Origin: Ochotona curzoniae
Lineage: Eukaryota; Chordata; Mammalia; Lagomorpha; Ochotonidae
DNA length: 64,000 nucleotides
Direction of reading: 5' to 3'
Assembly (NCBI RefSeq): GCF_017591425.1
Contig: NW_024464918.1
Span: 22,100,001 to 22,164,000 of the forward strand
Within the stretch, counting starts at the first letter, position 1, and each line of letters opens with the position of its first letter. The notes under the pieces were generated by a model. That model searched no databases. It saw only the letters and a list, made by a program, of their open reading frames with translations, and had not been told where the DNA came from. Made by a program: the position numbers and the translations under genes. Below, piece after piece: positions 1-11,947 of this stretch.

Positions 1-816
1 TAGAAGAAGTGCATGACAATATTTTGAAGAAAATCACCTCCCAGAAAACCACAGGTAATGGCTGCTGTCTAAGGACCTCAGTTCAATGGACACAGGGAGT
101 TGAATCCTCCCAACCATCAGTGCACTTGGAAGACCAAGAGCCTCAGAGAAGACTGGACCATCACTTGACATCTTTAGCTTCTTCTGGTGATACTGTACTG
201 TTGGTCTGATAAACCACGCCAACCCATCCTGGCCAGGATGACACCATTTAGTGTTTGCTTTGTTTTAAGGCAATCTTAAATGGTAGCAATTTGTTTTACA
301 GAGATAGAAACTAAGTAAGACATTACTCAAAATATTAATAAGAAACTTGATGAAAACTACCATTACAGAGATAAGGAATATTAAAAACATTAAGAGTAAA
401 GAAATGAAGGGTGTCATCATTCTAAATGAATGTAATATTTAACTTCTGTTCAAAGTAATGAAAGATGGAGTTTCATTCTTCAGATTAAACAAAAACAGTG
501 GCAATGAAAATAATCTTAAAAATAGTCTGTCTATAAATGTAAATAGAATTTATTTTAGATGAACATACATGTTTGGCTAATGACACTTAACATCATTTTA
601 GGAGATAATGATTGAAAATACAGATTTTCTTTCCATAAGTTTGTACACAAAATCAGGTAGAATATGATATGTGCACTAATAAAAATAAATAAAAATCTAA
701 TGAGTATACAAAAGTTAAAGAATTTCAACTGTGAAAAAATAATGGGCAAAAATAGATGATATAAATTTATCTAATTAAAGACAAAGTGTTTTCAAATATA
801 TTTTAAAACAAATTTA

Positions 817-1115
817 GGGGAGGGGAGGACATTGGCGCCAATGGCTAGGCGGCTGGTTATGATATTTGTGTACCTGATCGGAAGTCCCAGGTTTGCTCTC
901 TGACCCCAGCTCCTGATCCCTACTTCCTGCAAACTGTGAGGAAGCGCTGATGGACAGCTCAAGGAAACCCCGCCTCCCACAGGGCAGACCTATATTGAGT
1001 TCCCCACTCTGGCTCTGACCCTAGGGAAGCGCTGGCTGCTGTGAACACTTGGGGGAATTACCAATAGATTGGGATAATCTATGCACCCATGCTTTTACCT
1101 CTCAATTTTTTTTAA
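817..1115 (+). repeat. C-SINE, old copy
   Basis: A diverged tRNA-derived SINE. Recognisable parts are a degenerate head (GGCGCCAATGGCTAGGCGGC), CTGGCTGCTGTGAACACTTGGGG near the 3' end, and a T/A-rich tail. Confidence 0.55.
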
Positions 1116-1262
1116 TTGAAATTTAGTGACACTACTTTAAAAAGTATCTTTAAAACAAAATGACTAACTTAAAAGGCTGAGGAAATAAAAAAGCATGATG
1201 GGTTTTTTTAAAAAGCTGTTAGTATCAATTTCAAAGATGAAATTAAGCAAAATATACAATCA

Positions 1263-1308
1263 AGAACATTTCAGAAGTTTATTTTAGAACATTTCAGAAG
1301 TTTATTTT
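1263..1308 (+). repeat. Perfect 23-bp tandem duplication
   Basis: Two identical adjacent copies of a 23-mer beginning AGAACATTTCAGAAG (1263-1285 and 1286-1308). There is no coding context. It is a recent replication-slippage duplication. Confidence 0.9.
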
Positions 1309-1465
1309 AGATATAAATAAAATACACAAAAATTATTAAGGGATCTGTAAAGAAAATGTTATGCATATTTAAACAATACCCGAGACAAATAAGGCACTAA
1401 TACAGCAAAATCTGTTACAGATGAAACAAATGTATGATAAAGGCAGACCACTGAAAAATATTTAA

Positions 1466-1787
1466 GGGCCTGGGGAGGTAGCCTAGTGCCTAAAGTCCTT
1501 GCCTTGTACCCAATGGGATCCCATATGGGCTCCAGTTCCAGCTGCTCTATTTTCTTTCTAACTCCCTGTTTGTGGCCTGGGAAAGCAGTGTAGGATGGCC
1601 CAAGGCCTTGAAACCCTGCATCTGTGTGGGAGACCTAAAGGAAGCTCCTGGCTCCTGGGTTTGGATCAGCTAAGCTCCAGCTGTTGTGACCACTTGAGCA
1701 GTAAACCAGTAGACAGAAGACCTTTCTGTCTATATCTCCTTCTCTCTGTATATCTGCCTTTCCAATAAAAATATTTTTTAAATATTC
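1466..1787 (+). repeat. C-SINE, full-length
   Basis: The head is GGGCCTGGGGAGGTAGCCTA, followed by GGGATCCCATATGGGC, GGCCTGGGAAAGCAG, GGGAGACCTA, and the tail TTTCCAATAAAAATATT. It is moderately diverged. Confidence 0.85.
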
Positions 1788-2236
1788 AAAATTGAATATT
1801 AAATATTTCAAAGCATAATTTACAGAACCATTTAGAGCAAAAGTAAAATAAAAACACATGCCAAAAAAAAAAAAAGAAATTCACTTATAAAATTGCTATT
1901 GTATGAGTGGGTATTTGCCATAGAGGTTATCTTTGTGACACCTGAATCTGTTATTGGAGCGCCTGGTTCAACTCCTTCTGCATTTCATTCCAGTTTTCAG
2001 CTGGTAAGTACTCCAAAAGTCAACAAGTGATGCCTCACTATCCTCTTGGGAGATCCTGAATGCATTTATGGCTTTTAGACCTAGCCAAGCTATTGTGGAT
2101 ATTTCAGGAGTGAACCAGCAGGTGGAAGGTACCTGATTCTTTTATCTTTCAACCCTTCACACAAAATGAAAATAAAGTTAATATGTTTATATCTAATTAG
2201 AAATTATAAGCATAAAAATTAGTAAGAGCCCAACTT

Positions 2237-2425
2237 TTTTTTTTTTTGCAGTTACTCTAGCTTTACTTATTCAAAAGGCAAAGTAACAATGAGAAAGAAA
2301 GGTATCTTCTATCCAATGGTTCATACCCCAAATGCCTGCAACACCCACAGCCCAGCTAGGTCAATCCCAAGAGCCAAACTCTCCACATGAGTGCATGGAC
2401 TCAAGTATTTGAGCCATCACATATG
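2237..2425 (-). repeat. C-SINE, partial, inverted
   Basis: A T12 tract followed by TTATTCAAAAGGCAAAG and the antisense body (TCCAATGGTTCATACCCCAAATG, AGCCAAACTCTCCACATG). The promoter half is missing. Confidence 0.55.
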
Positions 2426-2453
2426 CAATCTATAATTGTAAGTTCCATTTACT

Positions 2454-2478
2454 CTGTGTGTGTGTGTGTGTGTGTGTG
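2454..2478. repeat. (TG)n microsatellite
   Basis: Twelve uninterrupted TG units directly after the inverted SINE fragment. Confidence 0.95.
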
Positions 2479-3059
2479 CATGAAAACTTATCTCAGTATC
2501 ACAGGCTCCAGCTAGAACTCATTCAGTTTTTGTTTTTGTATTTTTGCTTATGGTTTCTCCTAAGATTTCCCCAAAGAGTAGTACCATATACTGCATCAAT
2601 TAAGTAGTACAGTAGACCCAATCTGCTGAGCTTTTCTGAGCTTCTCAATTGCAAAGAAAGGTTGCTTTGTTTTAACTCGAATTTTAAGAGAAATAAGCAC
2701 TGTATCTGAAATAATCCCTGGAAAATCAGAGGACAGAAATATTTAGCAGTCTCAGTTTTATTTCTCCAAGTATAAATCTAGAGGTTTGAAACTCTATGCC
2801 ACTATTTCAGAAAGTAATAGGCATTATATTTCAGTTAAATCAGATTTTTCTTTAACTGTTTTCATTACTGCTTAAACTCTTCATCTCTTTTTTCTTTAGA
2901 ATTTTTTAGGAGGAATAATTCTTGTGCTTTTACTTATGCACATGTTCACTCTATTACACACACACACTTCACTCGTCATTATTTAAAAAACAGCACAGTC
3001 ATGCTTACCTAACAGGTGACAAAGGGGAAAACCATGAAGTAGATTACAAGAGAAAAGCT

Positions 3060-3240
3060 TGCAAAGTGGGTAGACGCCCCGATACTTAACTACTTGGGTT
3101 TGAACCTGGAACATCTACACGAATTTTGTGAACTTGGGCAAATTCCCTAACTTCTTTCAGCATTATACATGTAATATAAAAGACCTTCATATTATCATAA
3201 GTAAGACACACTAGTATCTACAAGGTGAGTAGCACATGAG
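3060..3240 (+). repeat. MIR fragment
   Basis: GGGTTTGAACCTGGAACATCTAC followed by GAACTTGGGCAAATTCCCTAAC matches the MIR core (GGGTTCGAATCC ... GTGACCTTGGGCAAGTTACTTAAC). Confidence 0.6.
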
Positions 3241-3744
3241 TTAGCATATCTGATCACTTAGAGATGTCACTGACACACACTTTTCACTAAGTATTGTTTG
3301 TTACTACTGCACAGATTTGCTGAATGTGTTCATGGTTAAGTATTATTCACACATCCCAGGTCTTGCCAGGATACAACAATAAAGTGAATTCATATTTCCT
3401 TCCACTACTCGAATGTATAGGGATAATAATTCCCTGGTATAAGTCAGCCACCCTGCACAGGTGTCCCAGGAAACTGTTGTTCTGCTGGTGTCATTAGGAG
3501 ATAGTTCATCTCTTTCTCTTGACCTCAGTGCCTTATTTTGCCTCTAGTCCAGTATCTCCATTACTGATGCCACTTGGATATCATTAGTTAGAGATGGAGT
3601 TAGACCAGAGTTCCCCATTGTAATTCTCTCCTGGTACCACCTGGAAAAGGCAGTTTTCCAAAACTGTCCTGCTTTTGGTAGTCAAAGTATCCCCGAAGAA
3701 AAGGGTTTTAATTTGACTAGCATTGACTGAAGCTTTATGGATAC

Positions 3745-4075
3745 TGAGAATAACCTCACAGGGCTTTTTGCTTGGCTTGCTCCTCCTAAGAGCTATCTTA
3801 AATGTCCTCTCTTCAAGGAGACCTTCCCAGATCATTTTCTTTACCATATGTGCCTGTTGTATTTTTTTTTCTCCTCCCCTATTTCCTTCTCTTTACCCTT
3901 CCCCTTTCTCTTTTCATTCTTAACCATGATATGAAATTATCTGTTCTTGTTTTAGCAGATGCTGTTGTAGAAAGAATTGTTTCCAAATCCTTAGATCCCA
4001 GAAAACAGAGTATAGCTAGCTGTAGCACAGCAATAAATACGTCACATGAAAGAATCAGAGAATAAATGAACAAAT
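3745..4075 (+). repeat. L2 3'-end fragment
   Basis: GTCCTCTCTTCAAGGAGACCTTCCCAGATCAT, then a pyrimidine-rich stretch and an end with AATAAATGAACAAA, is typical of L2 3' ends. Several 60-90 codon frames here are chance. Confidence 0.55.
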
Positions 4076-6423
4076 CAAGGCACACAACTAGATCTGTTCT
4101 AGGGTGTAGAAAACTTTGATCATGTTTCTGGTTTCAACCTGTACATGGCTTCCTTAGGCCAGTTCCTCCCTGATTCTCTAAGCAAGATAAGCTCTCTAGT
4201 AAGATGAGCTTGCTGCACTTGATTTATCTGAGTTCCATTGTTTATTTTTCTTCCCTTTTGATTGTCAGGAGGGAATTTTGTCAATTTCATCTTACTGTGT
4301 CCCCCACCTGCTAGAATTGCACATGTCATGTAATTTATGCTTAATAAACCTTTATTGAATAAAATAGATTTACACAGAATTCAAATATAACTAAATATGC
4401 AAAATAATGTTATTAAGAAATAGATGTCTTAGTGAACATACATCAAAAAATTTGAAATTTTGTTTAAAATATTGTAAAGGAAAGTTGAATTTGCCCGAGA
4501 AACCGGAATTTTTTTCTTGACTATATTTCTCAATCATAGGATATTCTGGTCTCATTATTGCTGAATACCAGGGGTTCTTTCACTGCAATTAGAAGAACGA
4601 TTCTGAAAGCCACTCAGCAGTAATGCACCATTTAACCCATAGGGTACTAATGCTTTCCATGAACAAACACAATGACTAAGAAAATAGTTTCCCCATGTGT
4701 ACTTTCCCATGATTCTGTAAGGTGGTGGGGGGATATTATAATAGTCAATGTGTTTATTGTTATATATTGTGTCATCAGGAAAAAAACTGCATTCAAAGTG
4801 ACTTATTCAACCAAGTCAACCTGCCTATGAGTCCTCAGTCTTCAGGAATGTGAAGATGATAGCACATTCCTATGGAAATTCCCATAACCAGAGCAGATAA
4901 AAGAACTACTCAGCTGTTTTAGCACTTCAGGTTTAAATTTTAAGTTTCATATATGTCTACATAAAAACAAAGGTTATCACTTAATGAAATTTTAAAAAAG
5001 CCACAGTGTTTAAATAATTAAATATAATTATGGCAAAATTGCTCAGTTTAAAAGTAGACTTTGCATCTGTTGAGACAGAAATAATTGTATTTTATAATGT
5101 TGCAGTTTCCTTATTTGTGGAGCAGTAAAGGAAAACCACAATAGCGGCCACCGAGGCCACCGATTGCCTTAACACTGAGGGAAGCTAGTGGTCATGACCA
5201 CAATTCTAATCATAGGGCAGCATTGTGTTGTATATTGCTTTAGAAAGAATTCCTGAAACTCCGATCTAAACTTTACAAAAGCACTGTACTATTATTGGCT
5301 ATCCCCAAAGCATAAAAATCAACTAATCAGGGCACAAGAAATAAGACAATTTGCCAGTAACAGCATTTATAATATTAAACCCCAGTTGGCTCTTTGATGT
5401 TATTGCAATCTATGTGTATCATGCCCGCCTGGACTTATAGAGCACTGTGGCACTGAGTGCCTGAGTAGGATTAAAATCACACTCAACATTAACACTGGAC
5501 TACCTGGCTAGCTCGGAAGTAAAGAACAGATACAAGGATAATAGTCTCTTCACAAATAATTATGTTAAAACAGTTACTTTCGGTCTTTTCCTTTAAGGTA
5601 AATTATGTGAATTAAATGTATTTTCAAAAAGAAGCTTGGATATTTTCAGAGGAAACATTAATTTCAGGGAAAGATCAGATCATTTAAATCAACCTAAAAG
5701 AGTATCGGATTAAGCCAAATAGGGGAAAAAGAGAGTTGAACATTGGCCAAGTCCTGTCATTGACTTCCGTATGTCAATATCACATAACAAGGTGAATTAT
5801 ATCCTGTGGGCTCACAGTGGATCAGGTCAAGTAGCAGCGACAGTGCATGTACTCTGCAAGCAACACAGAGATCAAGTTGTATCTCAACAGGAAGATTTTC
5901 TGTTTCCTAAACAAGTCCCTTCATTGCTGTGCCTTCTAAGCAAACCTTTACTGTTCAGGTTTCACGAAATCGGGGTGCTTTTAAAACAAATTCTAATACA
6001 AACCTCAAGACTTCTGTCTCAATTCAAAATCATATTAATAGTAATACTTATGCTTTTTTAGGGCTTAAAATGAACCAGAATTTGCAATAACAGTATAGTG
6101 ATTTGCTAATCTAATCAGCCCAGTCTAAGAGGCAGCCATCGTTAGCATGATCTCATTATGAAGACGCAGACTCTGAGTCCCTGTAACTTTCCACAGGATC
6201 ACAAGCTATTTACCAAACACAGTTGTATTGAAACCAGCAGGTCTAGACATTGGTGTCAGTGATCTAAACGACATCTATCTTGACAGAAGATTAATTTTAG
6301 AACTATTCCTGAAGAACTGATGTCTCCAAACTGACCTTGCCAGCTTGTGAGAGCACACTCTATTTAGCCATCATCGCTTTCAGAAAGTCAGTGTTCACCA
6401 ACTAAATGAATAGTTCTGTAATT

Positions 6424-6752
6424 CAGAGGCTAGCACTGTGGCACGGTGGGTTAAGATCTCACATACAGAGCCAGTATCCCATATGGGCTAAAGTTCAAGC
6501 CCTGGCTGCTCCATTTCTGATCCTGCTCCTTGCTAAGGCATCTTGGAGCAGCAGCAGATGGCTCAGGTGCTGCAGACACGTGGAGGAAACCCTGGGCTCC
6601 TAGCTTTGGCCTGACATAGAACCAGCAGTTTCAGGCATTTGGAGAGTAAATCAGCAGAGAATAAATCCCTCTCATTTTCTTTGCCTTTCTCCATTCTCTC
6701 TCCTTCCCTGTGTGTTCTGTAACTCTTCCAAATAAATAAATACATCTTTGCA
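6424..6752 (+). repeat. C-SINE, older rabbit-like subfamily
   Basis: GAGGCTAGCACTGTGGCACGG and TGGGTTAAG head, GTATCCCATATGGG, GAACCAGCAGTTTCAGGCATTTGG, and the tail AACTCTTCCAAATAAATAAATACATCTTTG. The tail with CTCTTTCAAATAAATAAA is the common lagomorph form, older than the copies ending TTCCAATAAAAATAAATC. Confidence 0.8.
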
Positions 6753-7679
6753 AAAGGATAATTCTACAATTAAAATTCTAGCTGTGGATTACCTTTATTC
6801 ACAGATCTCCAATGAATTCTCTTAATATTTTCCATAGGCTTTTGTGTTGCGTTTTGGTAAAAACTTGTCTCATTAAATTAGAATTATTGCTAAGGTTTTA
6901 AGAGCAAGCTGTACCAGGTACAATTACCAGCCTTACCCAGCAGTCTTAACTCAATGGTCCTGCATTCTCCTTGCCTGGCATTTCTCTGATACCTGCCACT
7001 GTTTCCATGCCCCCTCAACCCAACAGACCTGCATCCTTCTCCATTTACAGTTATGGCCCCATCCGTACAAAAAACCATTTTCCTTGATGACCTTAGCACA
7101 AAGAACACAGAGTAACATTTCCTAGGTAAGCACTAGTCTATGCCAAAGAAAATGATAATAAAGTTAGGAAATAAAATTCAACAGGTTTCTAAGGGCGAAG
7201 GTTTTACTTCTTAGCCATTAAAAGTATCAAGAATGTAATCAAACAATAAACATTTCCAAATCACTTTACATACATTACTCTATCCTAGTAAGAAGGGTCT
7301 TATTTTTGTTTCCATTTTTTGTTTTATAGAAATTCTAACTTACACAAGTATGTAGTTAGTAGTAGAAATGGATTGTGGTCCCAGATTTGCCTCATCTCAC
7401 AGACATTGCCATTTACCATTCTGCCTAACTCCCAATCCCCCCTTCCTGGGAGCAGTCCCACTGCCACCAGAAATACATACGTCATATTCTTTCTGTCCCT
7501 TTCTTAATGAGCTCTTCCTCAGCTTCATGTTTGTTTTGCTTCATTTCTTAGTTGACTACAGAACTTCCGCACTAGAAATTTCCTGAACTAGTATGTCCCT
7601 TCTACTTCTACGAGAATCTAGGAAGAAAATAATAGAGAACTGATTTCTGCCTTGAACTCAAAGAATTCTCTACCATGCC

Positions 7680-8510
7680 CCAGAAGAGTGGTCTCAAGAT
7701 ACAATATATCTCATCCCAACTATGCATGAGATCTGCTGGCATGCATGAGGACCAGGACTGTGCAGGCTGGCCGGGCTGGGCTACAGTACCTGTGGGTTCA
7801 TACAAGATACAGTGCTGAGGCAGAACTGACCATGCTGCACCACCAATATGTGCACTGGCTGCAGCAGGTAATAAGCTGCACTTGACCCTGCTCTGGCTGG
7901 TGCATGTAAGAGTGTCTGAGCTTGGGCCCAGCGCTGTAGCCTAGTGGCTAAAGTCCTCACCTTGCATGCACTGCGATCACAAATGGGTGCTGGTTCGTGT
8001 CCCGGCTGCTCTGCTTCCCATTCATCTCCCTGCTTGTTGTCTGGAAAAGCAGTTGAGAATGGTGCAAAGCCTTGGGACCCTGCACCCACGTGGGAGACCT
8101 GGAAGAAGTTCCAGGCTCCTGGCTTCAGAACAGCTCAGCTCTGGCTGTTGAGGCCACTTGGGGAGTGAATCAGTGGACAGAAGATCTTCCCCATCTCTCC
8201 TTCTCTCTATATATATGACTTTCCAATAAAAATAAATAAATCTTAAAAAAAAAAAAGAGAGAGAGATTGAGGTCACCCCAGACAAGGTTACTTGAAAGAC
8301 TTACTACTGACAGGAGCACTGGACTCAAACCCTGGCCACAGGGAAAAATCACAGGATATGTAGTCCAACCTTGGAGCACATGTATCGGGACCGGGCCTCC
8401 TCAGCTGTTGATGCCGGTGTAGGGGACAACATGTCCAGTTGTACATGGGGGGCGTGACAACCAGCTCATCTAGGCCAGCAAGGGGATTTCAACACACATA
8501 TGCCTACAGT
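7680..8510. repeat. Unclassified moderately GC-rich segment split by a SINE
   Basis: The 7680-7924 and 8263-8510 flanks differ in composition from the surroundings (for example GCAGGCTGGCCGGGCTGGGC, CACTGGCTGCAGCAGG, GATGCCGGTGTAGGGGACAAC). They look like one older element interrupted by the C-SINE at 7925-8262. I do not recognise the family. L1 5' region or an ERV internal piece are possibilities. Confidence 0.3.
7925..8262 (+). repeat. C-SINE, full-length, young subfamily
   Basis: GGGCCCAGCGCTGTAGCCTA head, TGGGTGCTGGTTCGTGTCCC (B-box region), GGGACCCTGCACCCACGTGG, TTGGGGAGTGAATCAGTGGA, and the tail CTTTCCAATAAAAATAAATA with a poly(A). Confidence 0.9.
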
Positions 8511-8624
8511 AGGTTTTACTGGTAGTAATAATGGGGGGAGAGTAGCTTTCATTGTCACTTCTGCTTTTCTCCATAGTGGCTAAATGTCATATTTACTGCC
8601 TTACCTCTCACATATGTACTGCTG

Positions 8625-8770
8625 AATAGATAATACTGCCATCATTTTGCAGATGATGAAATACAAACTGATGCACACTGAGTAGTTTAGTCTAATGTCA
8701 CCAAACCCGTAAACGGATGTTTGAACACTGGTCTCTTTCTGACTCCAAAGGCCTTGATGTGAACCTCTGT
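8625..8770 (+). repeat. MIR 3' half
   Basis: CATCATTTTGCAGATGATGAAA, then CTGATGCACACTGAGTAG, GTCACCAAACCC and a GGTCTCTTTCTGACTCCAAAG end. This is the standard MIR 3' order. Confidence 0.6.
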
Positions 8771-10243
8771 CCTACACTGTATTTTGTCCTGCCCCATTAA
8801 AAGTTCATTAATATTTCAGCATGGATATAGCACTGATACAGTACAAACACATGCACATAAAATAATCATATCTATACACTGTGCAATTCCACACCTACAC
8901 GTACTTTCTCACAGTGTCTTTCAAGTTTCAATTAGCATTGTCCTGACAGTGCAAGCTGTATGAATTCCACTCAGTGTTAACAGTCTGATGCAATTCAGGG
9001 GAGGTCTTATTGTTGTGCCCAAACTCTTTGTGGCTTTTTATAGTTTACACTTGTATCTGGTTCTCACTCGATGCTTCGTCCAGTCATGAAAGTACAGTTA
9101 TGCTGTTTTTCAGAAGAGACACGGCCTCTGATTATCATCCAACCTGAAGTTAGGAATTAGCAAAGCAAAGGACAGTGAATGGAATCTTGGCTCGAATTCC
9201 AAAGACTGGGCTTTTCTACCTCATTTCCTACTTACTGCTTTCATGGGTTGCACGAATTCCTTGCTCATCCGGTATTATCATCTTCACTGTGAGCTTGCTA
9301 ACACCTGCCAACTGCAGGGTGAAACATTTTCCCAGATAAATTTTTCCAACCAGTGTTATTATCAGAATGCTTGTTTTGGTGAGCCCTTCATTTTTCTTCT
9401 TTTACTTCCCAGTGGAATGCCTGGATACAGTCCAAGGTAAAACGACCTCGATGGCTCTGTGCCCTATACTTTTGAGTCCTCTAATGAGGGGGTCTATGTG
9501 GTTGAAAGTATTTGATCCCCAAAGGCAGGCCTCTTCATTTTCTCAGTAACCCCAGGGCTGAGAGCTCAACAAGCCTGCACAGTGCCTGAGATAGCCCCTG
9601 ACTCCCATACCACAGCACTCCTGTTAGTCACCTCTATTTTCTAAGTGGACGAGATAGAAGGATCAAAGGCCTCTTCATCTGAACGCTGCATCTGTTTCTT
9701 AACCTATGCCTTATTCAGTCATACACTCTCAAATAAACGGGACATCCAACAGTGACACCAAGATATGACACCAAGATTTAGTGTTAACTCCTACAAATTC
9801 CTACTTATAACTTTATAAATAGCTATCCTTCCAATCCAGCTGAAAAAAGAGTCACATCTTGGTTGTATACACAATTCCACATTGTGGCAATGCCAAGGCT
9901 GCTGACTAAGCCAGATCCCATACATTACATTTTATGTCCCATAAGCCAAATCAAAATTACAGCCTACCTCTACTGTTGCAACCACCTCTGAACTATAATG
10001 TGACACATTTCTGTTGGTTATGAGATAATTTCCAAAGATTAACCAAAGGAATATTAGAAAGCCTAATCATTTCTCATCATTATCCATCTCAACATCATCC
10101 TGTACATTCCCACACCTCTTAAAACCAAAAATCCTTACAAAACCTACTTAGGTTTTACTCACAGAATGTTACCAGAGGAATTCTTACCTAATTCAAGAGG
10201 ATTGTTGGTTCATGAACACTCCACAAATAGTGTTCTGTAAAAT
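8771..10243. other. Intergenic, no feature recognised
   Basis: Unique sequence of average composition. Open frames at 9243-9440 and 9367-9549 overlap each other and have no coding signature. Confidence 0.5.
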
Positions 10244-10580
10244 ATTTTAAAATATTTATTTATTTATTTGAAAAGCAGAGCGACAGACAGAGGGAGACAC
10301 AGAGAAATAGACAGACCTACCACCTGCTGGTTCATTCCTCAAGTGGCTGTAACAGCCAGTTCTGGCCCAGACCAATGCTAGGAGGCAGGAACTCCATCCA
10401 GGTCTGTCACACAGGTGGCAGATGCCCAAGTCCTTAAGCCATGTCCATGGCCTTCCCTGGAGCATCAACAGAAAACTGGATTGAAAGCACAATAGAGAGA
10501 ACTCCAACTGGTACTCTGATATGAGATGGCAGTGCTGCAAGCAGTGGCTTAGCCAGCTGTACCACAAAGCTAGCCCCTGG
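10244..10580 (-). repeat. C-SINE, inverted, full-length, older
   Basis: AATATTTATTTATTTATTTG tail complement, CACCTGCTGGTTCATTCCTC, CATCCAGGTCTGTCACACAGG, and an end with GCTAGCCCC. It contains the 125-codon frame 10256-10633, which is repeat-derived. Confidence 0.8.
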
Positions 10581-10980
10581 CAAAGGAGTTTGTTCAAATG
10601 CAGAAGAGTGCTCATAATGAAGGGGGCCATCACCCAAAGTAAATGAAATGATCCTTAGGGGAATCTGCAGGGTCTATGCTAAAGTTAAATCTTACCAGAA
10701 ATTAGGATTGTTTTACTCAGAATCAAGCAATGAACCTTAACTCTGTTGATTTTTTTTTGTAAATTTAGACTACTGAGATTATGGCTCTATCTTTAAAACT
10801 AAGTTAAAATTTAAAATAAGCTTTTTTAGATCCCTAAGCTATTTATGAAGAAAGTAATTTCCAAAAGGGGCTGAGATGCCCAGCATCTCCTTCGAGCTTC
10901 TGCACCAGCTAGGATCAGATTATAGTTTTGTACCACATCTCAACGCTTTCAAATGATTTATTACAGAAAATCTACTTTTT

Positions 10981-11021
10981 TTTCTTTCCCCTTGGTTTAT
11001 TTCTTTCCCCTTGGTTTATTT
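10981..11021. repeat. 19-bp tandem duplication in a T-rich tract
   Basis: CTTTCCCCTTGGTTTATTT occurs twice back to back. Confidence 0.9.
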
Positions 11022-11534
11022 CATCACCAACTAATACTTTCAACCAAATGTGAAAATACATAGATCACTGCCAACTTCAAGTCTTCATTAATCTACTGTT
11101 ACACATACAGTTAGTTACTCTGTAACACTGTGGTATAGCTGTCTAAAGGCTTGTTCTCAATCCTGTACTTACGACACGACAGGCCAGCAGCAGCATGCAG
11201 AGTACCATCACTCTGCAGACAGGACTTCGAGCACCACCGCTCTGCATGTCTGGTGTGCAGAAAGTGATTACCCACTCTTCAGATTCACAAAAATCTTTCC
11301 CATAGCAAGTCGGAACTTGACCTGTGTTGAGTCCTTACCAAGCAGGAAGCTACCATTTCCAAGTACGATGCTTTGGTACCTGCATATTAACATCAACAGG
11401 AACTGAATTTCTCTGAGAGAAATCATTACTGGACTTGGAAGTAACTTTATCCTCAGGGCAGAAAGCCCATCATGCTGAGCATGTTGCATAACTCAATCAA
11501 CCCAACAACTACAGCAGAAAAAAATAAGACTATC

Positions 11535-11947
11535 GTGGTTTGAACATAAATTGAAACCCACGTAGAAGTCTAAACTCCAAAGTTTTATGTTAGTGGTCAA
11601 CGGCTGGTAAATTAAGGGTGGAGACTTGAGCCAACTACAGTGTCCAGAGATAAGCTCCATGGAAGATGCTCAGGTTGGTGGGGGTCTGACCTTAGGACGC
11701 AGCTTTTGCAAGAAGGTTGGTCATAAAAGCCAAGCTGGACTTTGCTGCTTTCTCTCTACTATTTGGTTCCTCTGCGACTCTCCATCCACATGCATTGTGC
11801 TAGCCTCATCAGCTGTGAGCTCATGGGATCTCCCAGCCTTAGACTGTAAACCCCAAGATGATGAGTGGAAATCAATCTTCTCCCCACCCCCCACCGATAA
11901 ATAGCTTCTATCAGGCATTTTTAAAGTAACAAAAACCAACTAACACA
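11535..11947 (+). mobile_element. Solo LTR, MaLR-like (ERVL-MaLR), diverged
   Basis: It starts GGTTTGAACATAAATTGAAACC and includes a TGAGCTCATGGGATCTCCCAG block, then CTGTAAACCCCAAGATGATGAG, GATAAATAGCTTCTATC, and an end with AGTAACAAAAACCAACTAACACA. This order resembles MaLR/MLT-MST LTRs (GGTTTGAATGTG ... CCAGAACTGTGAG ... ATAAAT ... GTAACAGCAACCAAATGGACTAA). Family identity is from memory and divergence is high. No internal region or second LTR is present. Confidence 0.4.

Larger units (their letters stand above)
1788..7680. other. Intergenic, mostly unique AT-rich DNA
   Basis: Outside the repeats listed separately (2237-2478, 3060-4075, 6424-6752), I see no exon with splice sites and a conserved frame. 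The frames at 5771-6061 and 6890-7108 show no family resemblance or splice context. 1-816 is also unique AT-rich DNA without a recognisable element. Confidence 0.5.

Noticed and set aside
11535..11947. Full endogenous retrovirus
   Set aside because: Only one LTR-like segment is visible. No gag, pol or env similarity and no second LTR nearby.
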